Source: DASPHG01 sp963849605 (GTDB lineage: Bacteria > Actinomycetota > Thermoleophilia > Solirubrobacterales > Thermoleophilaceae). From it: 64,000 bases of DNA. Both the position numbers and the translations under genes were made by a program. Below, piece by piece: positions 1 to 9,157 of this stretch (position 1 is its first letter; every line of letters begins with the position of its first letter). The notes beneath the pieces were generated by a model that had not been told where the DNA came from, ran no database searches, and saw only the letters and a program-made list of their open reading frames with translations. Location of the stretch: positions 186,001 through 250,000 of the forward strand of contig CAWKHX010000017.1 of assembly GCA_963849605.1 (NCBI GenBank), read 5' to 3'.

Positions 1-1860
1 GGACCGGTTTTCCTGCGGGCGCTCGGCTCGCAGAACGTCTACACCGCGAGCACCGTCGACCAGATGCCGAAGCAGGTCTCGGCCGGGCTGATGTTCGGCG
101 CAGGGCTCAGTGTCCCGGTGCCGGACCTCGACCGCTGCGAGCACCTGATCGTGCTCGGCGCGAACCCGCTCGTCTCCAACGGCAGCCTGATGACCTCGCC
201 GAACGCACGCGGGCGGATCCGCGCGATCCGCGAGCGCGGCGGCAAGGTCGTGGTCATCGACCCGCGGCGTTCGCGCACCGCCGAGGAGGCGGACGAACAC
301 CACGCGATCGTGCCGGGCACCGACGCGCACTTCCTCTTCGGGATCGTCCACACGCTCGTGGACGAGGGGCTCGCCGATCCAGGGCGCCTCGCGGAGCACT
401 GCGAGGGGCTGCCGGAGATCGAGCGTCTCGCCCGCGACTTCGCGCCTGAGCGCGTCGAGGCGATGTGCGGGATCGAGGCCGGCGAGATCCGCCGCATCGC
501 GCGCGAGCTCGCGGCCGCGCCAAGCGGGGCGTGCTACGGGCGGATCGGGACCTGCACGCAGGAGTTCGGAACGCTCGCGAGCTGGCTCGTCGACGTGGTC
601 AACCTCCTGACGGGCAACCTCGACCGCGAGGGTGGCGCGATGTTCACTCGCGCCGCGGGCGCCCAGCGCAACACTGCCGGGAAGCCCGGCGTCGGCAAGG
701 GCGTGAAGCTCGGCCGCTGGAAGAGCCGGGTGCGCGGCCTGCCCGAGGCCTTCGGCGAGCTGCCGGTCGTCTGCCTCGCCGAGGAGATCGAGACCCCCGG
801 CGAGGGCCAGGTGCGGGCGCTCGTGACGGTCGCGGGGAACCCGGTGGTCTCAACGCCGCAGTCCGAGCGGCTCGACAGCGCGCTCTCGGAGCTCGACTTC
901 ATGGTCTCACTCGACATCTACGTCAACGAGACGACCCGCCACGCGGACGTGATCCTCCCCGGCCCGTCCCCGCTCGCCCGTTCGCACTACGACCTCGCGC
1001 TCTACCAGCTCGCCGTTCGCAACGTGGCGAACTACTCGCCGCCGGCGATGGAGCCCGAGGCGGACATCGAGTCCGAGTGGCACCAGCTCCTGCGCCTCAC
1101 GGCGATCGTGGCCGGCCAGGGTGCGGACGCGGACCTCGACGCGCTCGACTCGTTCGTGATCGACACGCTCATCCAGCGGTCGGTCGCCGACCCGCAGTCG
1201 CCGCTCGCCGGGCGCGATCCCGCCGACGTGCGCGAGGAGCTGGGCGATCGCCGCGGGCCAGACCGCGCACTCGATTTCTTCCTCCGCGCAGGCCCGTACG
1301 ACCTGACGCTCGACGAGCTCGAGCGCAACCCCCATGGCGTCGACCTCGGACCGCTCGAGCCGCGCATTCCCGAGGTCCTGCGGACGCCGTCCGGGAAGAT
1401 CGAGCTGGCGCCGGAGCCGCTCGTCGCCGACGTCGATCGCCTGCGCGCGTCGCTCGAGCGCACGCGCAACGGGCATCTCGTCCTGATCGGCCGCCGCCAG
1501 CTGCGCTCCAACAACTCCTGGATGCACAACCTGCGCCCGCTCGTGAAAGGCAAGGACCGCTGCACGATGCACGTCAACCCCGAGGACGCCGAGCGCCTCG
1601 GCCTGATCGACGGCGAGCGGGCACGGCTCACGTCCGAGACCGGCTCGATCGAGGCGCCCGTCGAGGTGACCGACGCGATTCGCGCCGGCGTCGTGTCGAT
1701 CCCGCACGGCTGGGGCCACGACGCGCCGGGGGTCCGGCTCGAGGTCGCGCGCGACCACGCCGGCGTCAACAGCAACGTCCTCGCCGACACCTCGCTGATC
1801 GACCCGCTGTCCGGAAACGCCGTCCTGAACGGCATCCCCGTTGAGGTAGCGCCGGCCTAA
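1..1860 (+). CDS. Molybdopterin oxidoreductase (formate dehydrogenase alpha-like), 5'-truncated
   Basis: The open frame runs in from the left edge, so the N-terminus (where an Fe-S cluster domain would lie) is missing; 619 residues remain. The visible part has the family's molybdopterin-binding Rossmann region (VLGANPLVSNGS, VVIDPRRSRTAEEAD, VPGTDAHFLFG), a central region with NLLTGNLDREGGAMF, and a C-terminal dinucleotide-binding beta-barrel (GRRQLRSNNSWMHNL, VNPEDAERLGLIDGERARL). This is the architecture of the DMSO-reductase/FdhA superfamily of bis-MGD enzymes. The substrate cannot be read from the sequence: formate dehydrogenase-like or a generic family oxidoreductase are both possible. 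It ends at a clear terminator, and the next genes are on the opposite strand. Confidence 0.85.
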   Translation, partial: GPVFLRALGSQNVYTASTVDQMPKQVSAGLMFGAGLSVPVPDLDRCEHLIVLGANPLVSNGSLMTSPNARGRIRAIRERGGKVVVIDPRRSRTAEEADEHHAIVPGTDAHFLFGIVHTLVDEGLADPGRLAEHCEGLPEIERLARDFAPERVEAMCGIEAGEIRRIARELAAAPSGACYGRIGTCTQEFGTLASWLVDVVNLLTGNLDREGGAMFTRAAGAQRNTAGKPGVGKGVKLGRWKSRVRGLPEAFGELPVVCLAEEIETPGEGQVRALVTVAGNPVVSTPQSERLDSALSELDFMVSLDIYVNETTRHADVILPGPSPLARSHYDLALYQLAVRNVANYSPPAMEPEADIESEWHQLLRLTAIVAGQGADADLDALDSFVIDTLIQRSVADPQSPLAGRDPADVREELGDRRGPDRALDFFLRAGPYDLTLDELERNPHGVDLGPLEPRIPEVLRTPSGKIELAPEPLVADVDRLRASLERTRNGHLVLIGRRQLRSNNSWMHNLRPLVKGKDRCTMHVNPEDAERLGLIDGERARLTSETGSIEAPVEVTDAIRAGVVSIPHGWGHDAPGVRLEVARDHAGVNSNVLADTSLIDPLSGNAVLNGIPVEVAPA

Positions 1861-1895
1861 CGAAAAACGGCCCCCTTTCGGGAGCCGCTTTTCGA
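1861..1895. terminator. Bidirectional intrinsic terminator
   Basis: Immediately after the oxidoreductase stop codon lies a hairpin with CGAAAA on one flank and TTTTCG on the other, and a G+C stem (CGGCCCCC / GGGAGCCG, one mismatch) around a TTTC loop. The A-run on one side and T-run on the other give a U-tract in both directions, suiting the convergent genes on either side. Seen directly; termination activity is inferred. Confidence 0.8.
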
Positions 1896-1982
1896 GTCAA
1901 AGAGAAGTACGGATGTTGTGCTCTCGTTCTCGGCTGCGCCACCGGATCCTTCAGCGGCGTCCGGAGGGCCTGGACATTTGTC

Positions 1983-2210
1983 CTAGATCGTCGTGAGCAT
2001 CGACCCGCCGCAGTTGCGGCAGGTTACGTTCGCGTCGTCGGTCATCCGCGCGATCGTCGCGTGCGAGCCGCAGTCCGGGCAGTCCGAGCGCAGCTCGAAG
2101 CGGTTGAGGCAGAAGACGCAGCGGTAGCGGCCGGGCAGGTTGGTGCGCCGCAGCCACGGCTCCTTGCACGAGGGGCACTCCATGCCCAGCCTGACGCCCG
2201 GGTCCTCCAT
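1983..2210 (-). CDS. Small four-CxxC zinc-ribbon protein
   Basis: A 75-residue protein with four CxxC pairs (CPSC, CVFC, CPDC, CRNC), enough for two zinc sites of zinc-ribbon type; nothing else in it identifies a function. The ATG at 2210 overlaps the rsmB TGA by one base (TGATG), and the GGAGG upstream lies inside the end of rsmB, so it is probably translationally coupled as the last gene of priA-def-fmt-rsmB. It could act as a nucleic-acid or ribosome-associated zinc protein, but that rests only on the company it keeps. A longer open frame extends upstream, but its extra part is the antisense-like shifted frame of rsmB and is not used. Confidence 0.75.
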   Translation of the reverse strand: MEDPGVRLGMECPSCKEPWLRRTNLPGRYRCVFCLNRFELRSDCPDCGSHATIARMTDDANVTCRNCGGSMLTTI

Positions 2211-3571
2211 CAGCCCTCCTTCACGAGCCGCGCGATGAAGAACCCGTCCGTCCCGTGCCGGTGAGGCAGCACCTGCACGACTCCGTCCGCCGTCGGGTGC
2301 GCATAGCGCCCGAACGGACCGGGAAGCTCGTCCAGCCGGAAGTCCCCCCGGCGCTCGACGAATGAGCCGATCTGCCGCTCGTTCTCGTCCGGTGAGATCG
2401 TGCACGTCGAGTACACGAGCTTGCCGCCCGGCCGGACGCGCTCCGCGGCCGCGTCCAGCAGGCGCGATTGCTCTTCGGCGAGCCGGGCGACCACGCCCTC
2501 CTCCTTCTTCCAGCGCACGTCGGGGCGCGACTGGAGCGTGCCGAGATCGGAGCACGGCGGGTCGAGCAGCACCCGGTCGAACTCACCGTCAGCGTCGGCT
2601 GCATCCTCTTCCCGGACGGTCACGGATGACGCGCCCAGCCGCTCGCAGTTCTCGGCGAGCGCCTTCGCGCGCCCGTGGTGCTTCTCGACAGCCACGACCT
2701 CGCCGTCGTTGCCGACGAGCGCCGCGATGTGCGTGGCCTTCGCGCCGGGCGCAGCACACAGGTCGAGCACGCGCTCGCCGGGCTGCGGGTCGAGCGCGAG
2801 CGCGACCAGCATCGACGCGCGCGACTGGGGCATGATCGCTCCCTCCTTGAAGAGCAGCGACCCGTGGGCGTCGAACTGGCCGTTCAGCACGAGGCCCGCG
2901 GGGACGTCGTCGGCCGGGCGACTCTCGACGCCCTGGTCGGTGAGCGCCGCCGCCACCTCCTCCGGCGTCACCAGCAGCTCGTTCGCACGCACGGCGTTCT
3001 CCGCCGGCCCGTTGTCCCGCTCGAGCAGGGCGATCGTCTCCGCCGCGCCCAGTGCGTCCCACCACATACGCACCACCCACTCCGGGTGCGAATGCCTGAC
3101 GGCCGCCTCGGCCGGGCTGTTGTCGGTGAGCTGTGCGATCAGGTCACCGGCCTCGCGCGTCGCGCGCCGCATCACCGCGTTGACCAGCCGGTGCCCGCCG
3201 TCGCCGTGGTGCTTCGCTAGCTCCACGGTCTGGTCGACGGCGGCATGGTCCGGCACGGCGTCGAGCAGCGCGACCTGGTAGATCCCGAGCCGGAGCGCGT
3301 TGAGAACGTCGAGGTCCATGGAGCCGACGTCGCGCGACGAGAGCGCCATGACCACGTAGTCGAGTGTGCGCCTGTTCTGGATCGCGCCGTAGGCGAGCCG
3401 CTGGGCGAACGCGCGGTCGCGCGCGTCGAGGCCGGCGCGCTCCGCCTCCGCTCGAAAGGCACGGTCCGCGTACGCGCCTTCGCCGAACGTGCGCTGGAGC
3501 ACCCGGAAGGCGCACGTGCGCGCCGGCGTCGGCTCGTGTCGACGCAAGGAGCGGCCCGCAAGCTTGACCAT
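2210..3571 (-). CDS. rsmB: 16S rRNA (cytosine-5-)-methyltransferase RsmB
   Basis: 453 residues. An N-terminal NusB-like helical RNA-binding domain (about residues 10-140) is followed by an AdoMet-dependent methyltransferase domain with LDLCAAPGAKATH (AdoMet loop), LLDPPCSDLG (motif IV, PPC cysteine) and VYSTCTISPDEN (motif VI, TC catalytic cysteine). This two-cysteine pattern is diagnostic of RNA m5C methyltransferases; with the NusB domain it indicates RsmB, which methylates C967 (E. coli numbering) of 16S rRNA. The start chosen (ATG at 3571) overlaps the fmt stop as TGATG and gives normal length; the longer frame upstream is fmt read out of phase. Confidence 0.93.
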   Translation of the reverse strand: MVKLAGRSLRRHEPTPARTCAFRVLQRTFGEGAYADRAFRAEAERAGLDARDRAFAQRLAYGAIQNRRTLDYVVMALSSRDVGSMDLDVLNALRLGIYQVALLDAVPDHAAVDQTVELAKHHGDGGHRLVNAVMRRATREAGDLIAQLTDNSPAEAAVRHSHPEWVVRMWWDALGAAETIALLERDNGPAENAVRANELLVTPEEVAAALTDQGVESRPADDVPAGLVLNGQFDAHGSLLFKEGAIMPQSRASMLVALALDPQPGERVLDLCAAPGAKATHIAALVGNDGEVVAVEKHHGRAKALAENCERLGASSVTVREEDAADADGEFDRVLLDPPCSDLGTLQSRPDVRWKKEEGVVARLAEEQSRLLDAAAERVRPGGKLVYSTCTISPDENERQIGSFVERRGDFRLDELPGPFGRYAHPTADGVVQVLPHRHGTDGFFIARLVKEG

Positions 3572-4464
3572 CAGACGAGTCTCCCAGCATGGCCGCGCAG
3601 CCACGCCTCGGCGTCCATCGCACGTCCTCCGGGCGGCTTCACCTCGATCAGCTCGAGCGCGCCGCCCTCGCATCCGAGCAGGAGCCGGCCGTCGCGTGCG
3701 TCCAGGTGCCCGGGCTCGACCCGGTCGTCGGCGGCGCGCGCGCCCAGCACGCCCATCCGCTCCTCGCCGGGGAGATCGACCCATGCTCCGATGTGCGGCG
3801 AGAGCGCCCGTACGCGTCGCTCGAGCTCGGCGGGCGTGCGCTCCGGATCGAGACGGCGGTCCTCAGGCGTGATCTTGTCAGCGATCGTCACGCCCTCGGC
3901 CGACTGCTCCTCGAACGGCGGATGGGTCTCGAGGGTGTGGATGAGGAGCTCGCCACCGAGACGGGCGAGCCGCGGCGCGAGCGTCCCGTAGGTGTCACCC
4001 GGCTTGATCGGCTCGTCGTGCTGCAGGCAGACCGGCCCGGCGTCCATCTCGGCGGTCGGCCGCATGATCGAGACGCCGGTGCGCTCATCCCCCGTGTCGA
4101 TCGCCCTCTCGATCGGCGCCGCGCCGCGCCACCGGGGCAGGAGCGACGGGTGCACGTTCAGCCACTCGTAATCGGAGAGAAGCGGTTCCTTGATCAGCGC
4201 GCCGAACTCGCAGATCAGCATCGCGTCCGGGTCGAGCGCGGCGATCCGCGCTCGCGCCTCGTCGGCGTTCACGCTGTCGGGCTGCTCGACCTCGATCCCG
4301 AGGCCGCGCGCCGTCGTTGCCACCGGCGGCGCCGAGACCTTGCGCCCGCGTCCCTTCGGCCTGTCGGGGCGCGTGATCACGAGCGCCGGGCGCCAGGGGC
4401 TGTCCGCCAGCCGCTCCAGCACCGTGACTGCGAAGTCCGACGTTCCGAGGTAGACCGTCCGCAC
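3571..4464 (-). CDS. fmt: Methionyl-tRNA formyltransferase
   Basis: 297 residues, slightly shorter than the E. coli enzyme (315). It transfers the formyl group of 10-formyl-THF to initiator Met-tRNA. The N-terminus (MRTVYLGTSDFAVTVLERL) and the active-site region with NVHPSLLPRWRGAAPIERAI (conserved Asn-His of the formyltransferase fold, SLLPxxRG loop), then IMRPTAEMDAGPV, are typical. The C-terminal tRNA-binding OB-like domain follows (about residue 200 on). It sits between def and rsmB, the classical def-fmt-rsmB order, only 4 bp downstream of def and overlapping rsmB by one base. Confidence 0.95.
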   Translation of the reverse strand: MRTVYLGTSDFAVTVLERLADSPWRPALVITRPDRPKGRGRKVSAPPVATTARGLGIEVEQPDSVNADEARARIAALDPDAMLICEFGALIKEPLLSDYEWLNVHPSLLPRWRGAAPIERAIDTGDERTGVSIMRPTAEMDAGPVCLQHDEPIKPGDTYGTLAPRLARLGGELLIHTLETHPPFEEQSAEGVTIADKITPEDRRLDPERTPAELERRVRALSPHIGAWVDLPGEERMGVLGARAADDRVEPGHLDARDGRLLLGCEGGALELIEVKPPGGRAMDAEAWLRGHAGRLV

Positions 4465-4468
4465 CGCG

Positions 4469-5065
4469 TCAGGCGGCGCGATCGGCCTGCTCCTGCTCGC
4501 GGAGTGCGCGTAGCGCCTCCTTGCGATCCTCGCGCGAGGCGCGGTCGAGCATCAGAACGCCGTCGAGATGGTCCATCTCGTGTTGGATCACACGGGCCTC
4601 GAGTCCCGACGCCTCGACCAGGCGTTCGTCACCGTGCTCATCGCGCGCCCGGACGCGCACGTGTACCGGCCGTTCGACGTCCACGGCCACGCTCGGGATC
4701 GAGAGGCACCCCTCCTCGAAGGTCTCGACGTCCTCGCCCCTCCACTCGAGCTCCGGGTTGACCAGCGTGATCAGCGGCGCGTCGCTGCCGATCCTGTAGA
4801 CGAGCAGGCGCTGCGAGATTCCGAGCTGGGGAGCGGCGAGGCCGACGCCGATCGCGTCGCGCATGATCCCGGCCATCCGCTGCACCTGCTGCCGCAGCGT
4901 GTCGTCGAAGCGGTCGACCGGGGTCGCGCGGCTCTTCAGGACCGGGTCGCCCCACTTGCGAATGAAGCTCATCGCTGCGGCGCGGCGGGCCGCAACCTCC
5001 GGATCGAGAGGAGGAACCTCCTCGAGCTCCTCCTCGACCTCTGGCTCTACGTGCTCGTCGGCCAC
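4469..5065 (-). CDS. def: Peptide deformylase
   Basis: 198 residues. Removes the formyl group from nascent peptides. All three motifs are present: GVGLAAPQLG (motif 1), EEGCLSIP (motif 2, metal-ligand Cys) and QHEMDHLDG (motif 3, HExxH metal ligands and catalytic Glu). An acidic N-terminal extension of about 30 residues (MADEHVEPEVEEELEEVPPL) precedes the catalytic core and is not needed for activity in homologues. It lies 23 bp after the priA stop and 4 bp before fmt, so deformylase and formyltransferase are made together. Confidence 0.95.
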   Translation of the reverse strand: MADEHVEPEVEEELEEVPPLDPEVAARRAAAMSFIRKWGDPVLKSRATPVDRFDDTLRQQVQRMAGIMRDAIGVGLAAPQLGISQRLLVYRIGSDAPLITLVNPELEWRGEDVETFEEGCLSIPSVAVDVERPVHVRVRARDEHGDERLVEASGLEARVIQHEMDHLDGVLMLDRASREDRKEALRALREQEQADRAA

Positions 5066-5088
5066 GCGCTGAGTTTAGACCGACGCTT

Positions 5089-7212
5089 CTACTGCGGGTC
5101 GACGTCGACGGTGAAGTTGATTCCTCGCCGGCTGTACTCCGCCGCAACGGCCTCGACCGCCTGGCGCACCGCGCGCACCGCCGGGCCGCGCTCGGCCGTC
5201 TTCAGCACGAGCTGCGCACGCTCGCGGCCCTTGAGGCGGAACAGCGGCGCCGGGCCGAGCACCGGGACGCCGTCGATCCGCGCCTTTATCGCCTCGGCCG
5301 CCTCGATCTCGGAGCCCGGCTCCTCGGAGGAGCAGACCACCCGGATCAGCGCAGCGAACGGCGGATACGAAAGCAGCTGCCGGCGCGCGAGCTCTTCGGC
5401 GAGGAACGTCTCGGCGTCGTGGGCAGCCGCGTGACGCAGGCAGTCGACGGCCGGATCGACCGTCTGCACGATCACCTTCCCGCCCCGTGGCCCGCGTCCG
5501 CTGCGCCCGGCGAGCTGCGCGACGAGCGCGAACGTGCGCTCCTCCGCGCGGAAGTCGGGGAAGCGCAGCGTCGAGTCCGCGTCCACGACGACGCCCAGCG
5601 TGACATCGGGGAAGTCGTGGCCCTTGGCGACCATCTGCGTTCCGACCAGGACGCCACCGGGTGCGGCGTCGAACCGCCGCAGGGTGTCCTCCACCTTTGC
5701 GACGTCGGCGTCCAGGCGGAAGACGGGCAGCGGCTCCATGAGCTGCTCGAGCTCGCGCTCGAGTCGCTCCGTGCCGAGCCCGTGGCGAGCGACGGAGGTC
5801 GCACCGCAGTCCGGGCACGAGCCGGGGACGGGCTCGCGGTGGCCGCAGTGGTGGCACGCAACGGCCGCGGCCGCACGGTGCAGCACGAGCGAGACGTCGC
5901 ACTGCGGGCACTTCCACACGCGGCCGCAGACCTGGCACGAGAGGAAGTTCGACCAGCCGCGGCGGTTCAGCAGCACGATCGCCTTCCCCCCTTCGCGCCG
6001 GACCGCGTCGAGCGCATCCCGTGTCCGCGGGTGCAGCGGTCCGGGCGCGTCGAGCATCCCCACGATCTCGACCGGGGGAAGCGCACGCCCGTCGACGCGC
6101 TCGGGCAGGACGACCCGCTCGAGTCGCTCGAAGCTCTCGGGCCGCGGTGTCGCGCTGCCGGCGACGAGCACCGCCCCCGCCTGGTCCGCGCGCCGCTCGG
6201 CGACCCGCCGTGCGTCGTAGCGCGGGTCACCCTCCTGCTTGTACGAGGGATCGTGCTCCTCGTCGATCACGATCAGGCCGACGTCGGCGAGCGGGGCGAA
6301 CACCGCCGAGCGCGGGCCGACGCAGATGCGCGCCTCGCCGGCCAGCATGCGCGTCCATTCGTCGAAGCGCTCCCCAGCGGACAGCTTCGAGTGCATGATC
6401 GCCACGAGCTCGCCGAAGCGCTGCTCGAAGCGCGCGGCGGTCTGGGGCGTGAGGCCGATCTCCGGCACGAGGACGATCACCGACCGCCCGCGCGCGAGTG
6501 CCGTCTCAGCGGCGCGCAGATACACCTCGGTCTTGCCGCTGCCCGTTACGCCGTGCAGCAGGAGGTGCGCGCCGCGCTCGTCGAACGCCGTTTCGATGCG
6601 CGCCACCGCGACGGCCTGCGCACGGGTCAGTTCGGTCACCGCCCCACGCGCTCCCAGCGCGCGGATCGCCGGGCGCCGCTCGACGCGCGCGTCCTCGATC
6701 GCGACGAGGCCGCGCGCCTCAAGCCGCCGCAGCGTGCCGTGGCCGACGTGGGCGGCCGGCAGCGGCCCCTGCTCGAGCCACTCCAGCGCCTCGCGCTGCT
6801 TGGTGCCGAGGCGCTCGCCGCCGGACAGGGCGGCGCGGCCGGCGGGGGTCAGCTCGGCGCGCAGCGCTCGCCGCGTCCGCGTGCGTTGCCGTGCGCCCGT
6901 GCCGGTCCCCGGCGGCAGCACGAGCGACAGACCGCGCGCGGGCGTCGAGACGTACTCCTCGGCGGTCCACAGGCCGAGCCGAACGAGCTCCGGTGGAACT
7001 CCGCCCTCGAGCGCCTCGATCGGCTCGACCAGCTTCTCCGCCGGCACGTCGCTGCGCTCGGCCGTCTCTACGACGACGCCCAGCACGCGCCGGCGCCCGA
7101 ACGGCACGACGAGCACGCTGCCGACGCCGGCCTCCATCCGCTCCGGCACCAAGTAATCGAACGGGCCCCGGAGGGCCCGCGCCTGAGTGAGCGGCTCGAC
7201 TTTTGCGATCAC
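5089..7212 (-). CDS. priA: Primosomal protein N' (replication restart helicase PriA)
   Basis: About 707 residues from the GTG at 7212. The N-terminal 3'-DNA-binding domain begins VIAKVEPLTQARALRGPFDYLVPE. The helicase core shows Walker A GVTGSGKTEVYL, the DEEH Walker B motif and the late motif GTQMVAKGHDFP; between them lies a zinc-binding insert with eight cysteines (CQVCGRVWKCPQC, CHHC, CPDC). PriA reloads the replisome at stalled forks. An earlier GTG at 7272 in the same frame is possible (727 aa), but it would leave 2 bp to the divergent gene at 7275 and adds residues with no family resemblance. First gene of priA-def-fmt-rsmB. Confidence 0.93.
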   Translation of the reverse strand: MIAKVEPLTQARALRGPFDYLVPERMEAGVGSVLVVPFGRRRVLGVVVETAERSDVPAEKLVEPIEALEGGVPPELVRLGLWTAEEYVSTPARGLSLVLPPGTGTGARQRTRTRRALRAELTPAGRAALSGGERLGTKQREALEWLEQGPLPAAHVGHGTLRRLEARGLVAIEDARVERRPAIRALGARGAVTELTRAQAVAVARIETAFDERGAHLLLHGVTGSGKTEVYLRAAETALARGRSVIVLVPEIGLTPQTAARFEQRFGELVAIMHSKLSAGERFDEWTRMLAGEARICVGPRSAVFAPLADVGLIVIDEEHDPSYKQEGDPRYDARRVAERRADQAGAVLVAGSATPRPESFERLERVVLPERVDGRALPPVEIVGMLDAPGPLHPRTRDALDAVRREGGKAIVLLNRRGWSNFLSCQVCGRVWKCPQCDVSLVLHRAAAAVACHHCGHREPVPGSCPDCGATSVARHGLGTERLERELEQLMEPLPVFRLDADVAKVEDTLRRFDAAPGGVLVGTQMVAKGHDFPDVTLGVVVDADSTLRFPDFRAEERTFALVAQLAGRSGRGPRGGKVIVQTVDPAVDCLRHAAAHDAETFLAEELARRQLLSYPPFAALIRVVCSSEEPGSEIEAAEAIKARIDGVPVLGPAPLFRLKGRERAQLVLKTAERGPAVRAVRQAVEAVAAEYSRRGINFTVDVDPQ

Positions 7213-7274
7213 GCGGCCGAGGCTACGCTCGTCCGCGGACAAGGGGCGGCTCCGCTGGCACATAAGCTCCACTC

Positions 7275-7697
7275 ATGAGCGTCACCTCACAGGTCCTGCG
7301 CGTCCACGAGAAGGTCTACATCGCCTCCGGCGGGCGGGTGGGGCACAAGATCCTGGGCGTCCCGACCCTGCTGCTGCACACGACCGGCCGCCGCTCGGGC
7401 AAGGAGCGCACGAACGGCTTGGTCTACGCGCGCGACGCCGACGACTACCTCGTCGTCGCGTCGAACGGCGGCTCCGACCGTGCGCCCGCGTGGCTGCACA
7501 ACCTCCAGGCGAACTCGTCAGTCGAGATCCAGATCGGGCGGAAGCGGCAGCCGGCGACGGCGCGGGTCATCGACTCGACCGACCTCGACTACGGGCGGAT
7601 GTGGCAGATCGTGAACGAGAACAACGGCGACCGCTACGCCACGTACCAGACGAAGACCGCCCGGCCGATCCCGGTTATCGCACTTACCCCTTCGTAG
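7275..7697 (+). CDS. Nitroreductase/deazaflavin (F420)-dependent family protein (Ddn-like)
   Basis: 140 residues with the Ddn/AclJ-type split-barrel pattern: HTTGRRSGKERTNGL (phosphate-binding region), DDYLVVASNGGSDRAPAWLHNLQAN and a C-terminal IPVIALTP. This family, defined by mycobacterial deazaflavin-dependent nitroreductase, binds reduced F420 and reduces activated double bonds or nitro groups; some members bind other cofactors, so the substrate is open. Divergent from priA. Its last 14 bp overlap the end of the convergent peroxiredoxin gene. A second, clearly related paralogue lies at 33530. Confidence 0.85.
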   Translation: MSVTSQVLRVHEKVYIASGGRVGHKILGVPTLLLHTTGRRSGKERTNGLVYARDADDYLVVASNGGSDRAPAWLHNLQANSSVEIQIGRKRQPATARVIDSTDLDYGRMWQIVNENNGDRYATYQTKTARPIPVIALTPS

Positions 7698-8349
7698 CCG
7701 GATCGGGAACGATCCGGATGTAGGGCTTGGGCGACTCCCAATCGCCGAAGATCTCCTTGGCGTCATCGTTGGACACCGAGCCCGCGATGATCACGTCCTC
7801 GCCCGGCTTCCAGTTGACCGGCGTCGCCACCTTGTGCTGGCTGGTGCGCTGGAGCGAATCGATGACGCGGATGACCTCGTCGAAGTTCCGGCCCGTCGTC
7901 ATCGGATAAACGAGGATCAGCTTGATCTTCTTGTCGGGGCCGACGACGAAGACGTTGCGGACCGTCTGGTTGTCCATCGGCGTGCGCTCGCCGGCCTCGC
8001 CCGAGGTGTCGGCAGGGAGCATCCCGTAGAGCTTGGCGACGTTGAAGTCGTCGTCTCCAATGATCGGGTAGTTCGGCGCCGTGCCCTGCGTCTCTTCGAT
8101 GTCCTTCGCCCAGCCCTCGTGATCGCCGGTTGAATCGATCGAGAGACCGATGATCTTCGTGTTGCGCTTGTCGAACTCGGGCTTGACGCTCGCCATGTAG
8201 CCGAGCTCGGTCGTGCAGACGGGCGTGAAGTCCTTCGGATGGGAAAAGAGGACGGCCCAGGAGTCGCCGATCCAGTCGTGGAAGTTGATCTTCCCCTCGG
8301 TCGTGTTCGCCTCGAAGTCCGGCGCGGTGTCGCCAATAGTTAGTGCCAT
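7684..8349 (-). CDS. Peroxiredoxin, 1-Cys (Prx6) type
   Basis: 221 residues. N-terminal thioredoxin-fold domain with HPKDFTPVCTTELG, where the Cys of PVCTTE is the peroxidatic cysteine (about residue 46), and a C-terminal extension (PVNWKPGEDVIIAGSVSNDDAKEIFGDW) typical of the Prx6/AhpC-TSA 1-Cys subfamily. It reduces peroxides in the cytoplasm; the reductant partner is not in this window. Tail-to-tail overlap of 14 bp with the Ddn-family gene; 9 bp downstream of the enoyl-CoA hydratase gene on the same strand, so it may be the last gene of the metK transcript. Confidence 0.93.
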   Translation of the reverse strand: MALTIGDTAPDFEANTTEGKINFHDWIGDSWAVLFSHPKDFTPVCTTELGYMASVKPEFDKRNTKIIGLSIDSTGDHEGWAKDIEETQGTAPNYPIIGDDDFNVAKLYGMLPADTSGEAGERTPMDNQTVRNVFVVGPDKKIKLILVYPMTTGRNFDEVIRVIDSLQRTSQHKVATPVNWKPGEDVIIAGSVSNDDAKEIFGDWESPKPYIRIVPDPATKG

Positions 8350-8358
8350 AAGACGATC

Positions 8359-9153
8359 CTACCGCCCCTCGAAGGTCGCCTTTCCGGGGCCCTCGGCCAG
8401 GAACGTCTTGACCGCGTTCTGGAGGTCCTCGGTGTGGAACAGCGTGCCGGTGATGTCGGGCGTGAGCCGGTCGGCCTCCTCCACCCCGCCCGTCTTGTAG
8501 GCGTGGATGATCCGCTTGGTCAGCGCGTGCGCCTTTGTCGGGCCCGAGCCCAGGCGCTCGGCGAAAGCAAGGCCTTCCGATACCAACGCGTCGTCCGGGA
8601 CAACGCGGTTCACGACTCCCCAGTCCCGGAGCGTCGTCGCGACGTACATGTCACCGGTCATTACGAACTCGGCGGCACGAGCCGGGCCGGCCCGATGCGC
8701 CATTCGCTGGGTGCCGCCTGCGCCGGGCGTCAGACCGACGTTCGCCTCGACGAGTCCGAACCGGGCGGACTCCGTCGCCCAGATCATGTCCATCCCCAAG
8801 GCAATCTCGAGGCCCCAGGTGAGGCACACACCATGGACGAGCGCAAGCGTGGGCATCGGGAGTCTCTCGATCCGTCGTACCGGCTCGAGCAATGACCCGT
8901 AAAGGAGGCTTCCCGCCAGCTCACCGCCGCCGCTCTCGATCGCGCGCTGGAAGACGTGTACGTCCACGCCGCCCGTGAACACCTTCCCTTCCGCGCGCCA
9001 GACGAGCGCACGCGCATCAGACTGCTCGAGCTCGTCGAGACATGCACGCAACGCCTCGTAGGTGCGGTCGGAGTACAGGTTGAGCGGCGGGTCCTCCAAC
9101 ACCATGACCGCGACAGGGCCGTCGCGCTCGAGACGGATAGGAGGCTGGACCAA
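8359..9153 (-). CDS. Enoyl-CoA hydratase/isomerase family protein
   Basis: 264 residues of the crotonase fold. The oxyanion-hole regions correspond to AEGKVFTGGVDVHVF and VHGVCLTWGLEIALGMDMIWA; NVGLTPGAGGTQRM matches the second active-site segment. The first catalytic Glu of classical hydratases is not obvious, so the reaction (hydratase, isomerase or other crotonase chemistry) is not assigned. TTG start at 9153, only 4 bp after the metK stop, so it is probably cotranscribed with metK though no pathway link is evident. Confidence 0.85.
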   Translation of the reverse strand: MVQPPIRLERDGPVAVMVLEDPPLNLYSDRTYEALRACLDELEQSDARALVWRAEGKVFTGGVDVHVFQRAIESGGGELAGSLLYGSLLEPVRRIERLPMPTLALVHGVCLTWGLEIALGMDMIWATESARFGLVEANVGLTPGAGGTQRMAHRAGPARAAEFVMTGDMYVATTLRDWGVVNRVVPDDALVSEGLAFAERLGSGPTKAHALTKRIIHAYKTGGVEEADRLTPDITGTLFHTEDLQNAVKTFLAEGPGKATFEGR

Positions 9154-9157
9154 CGGA

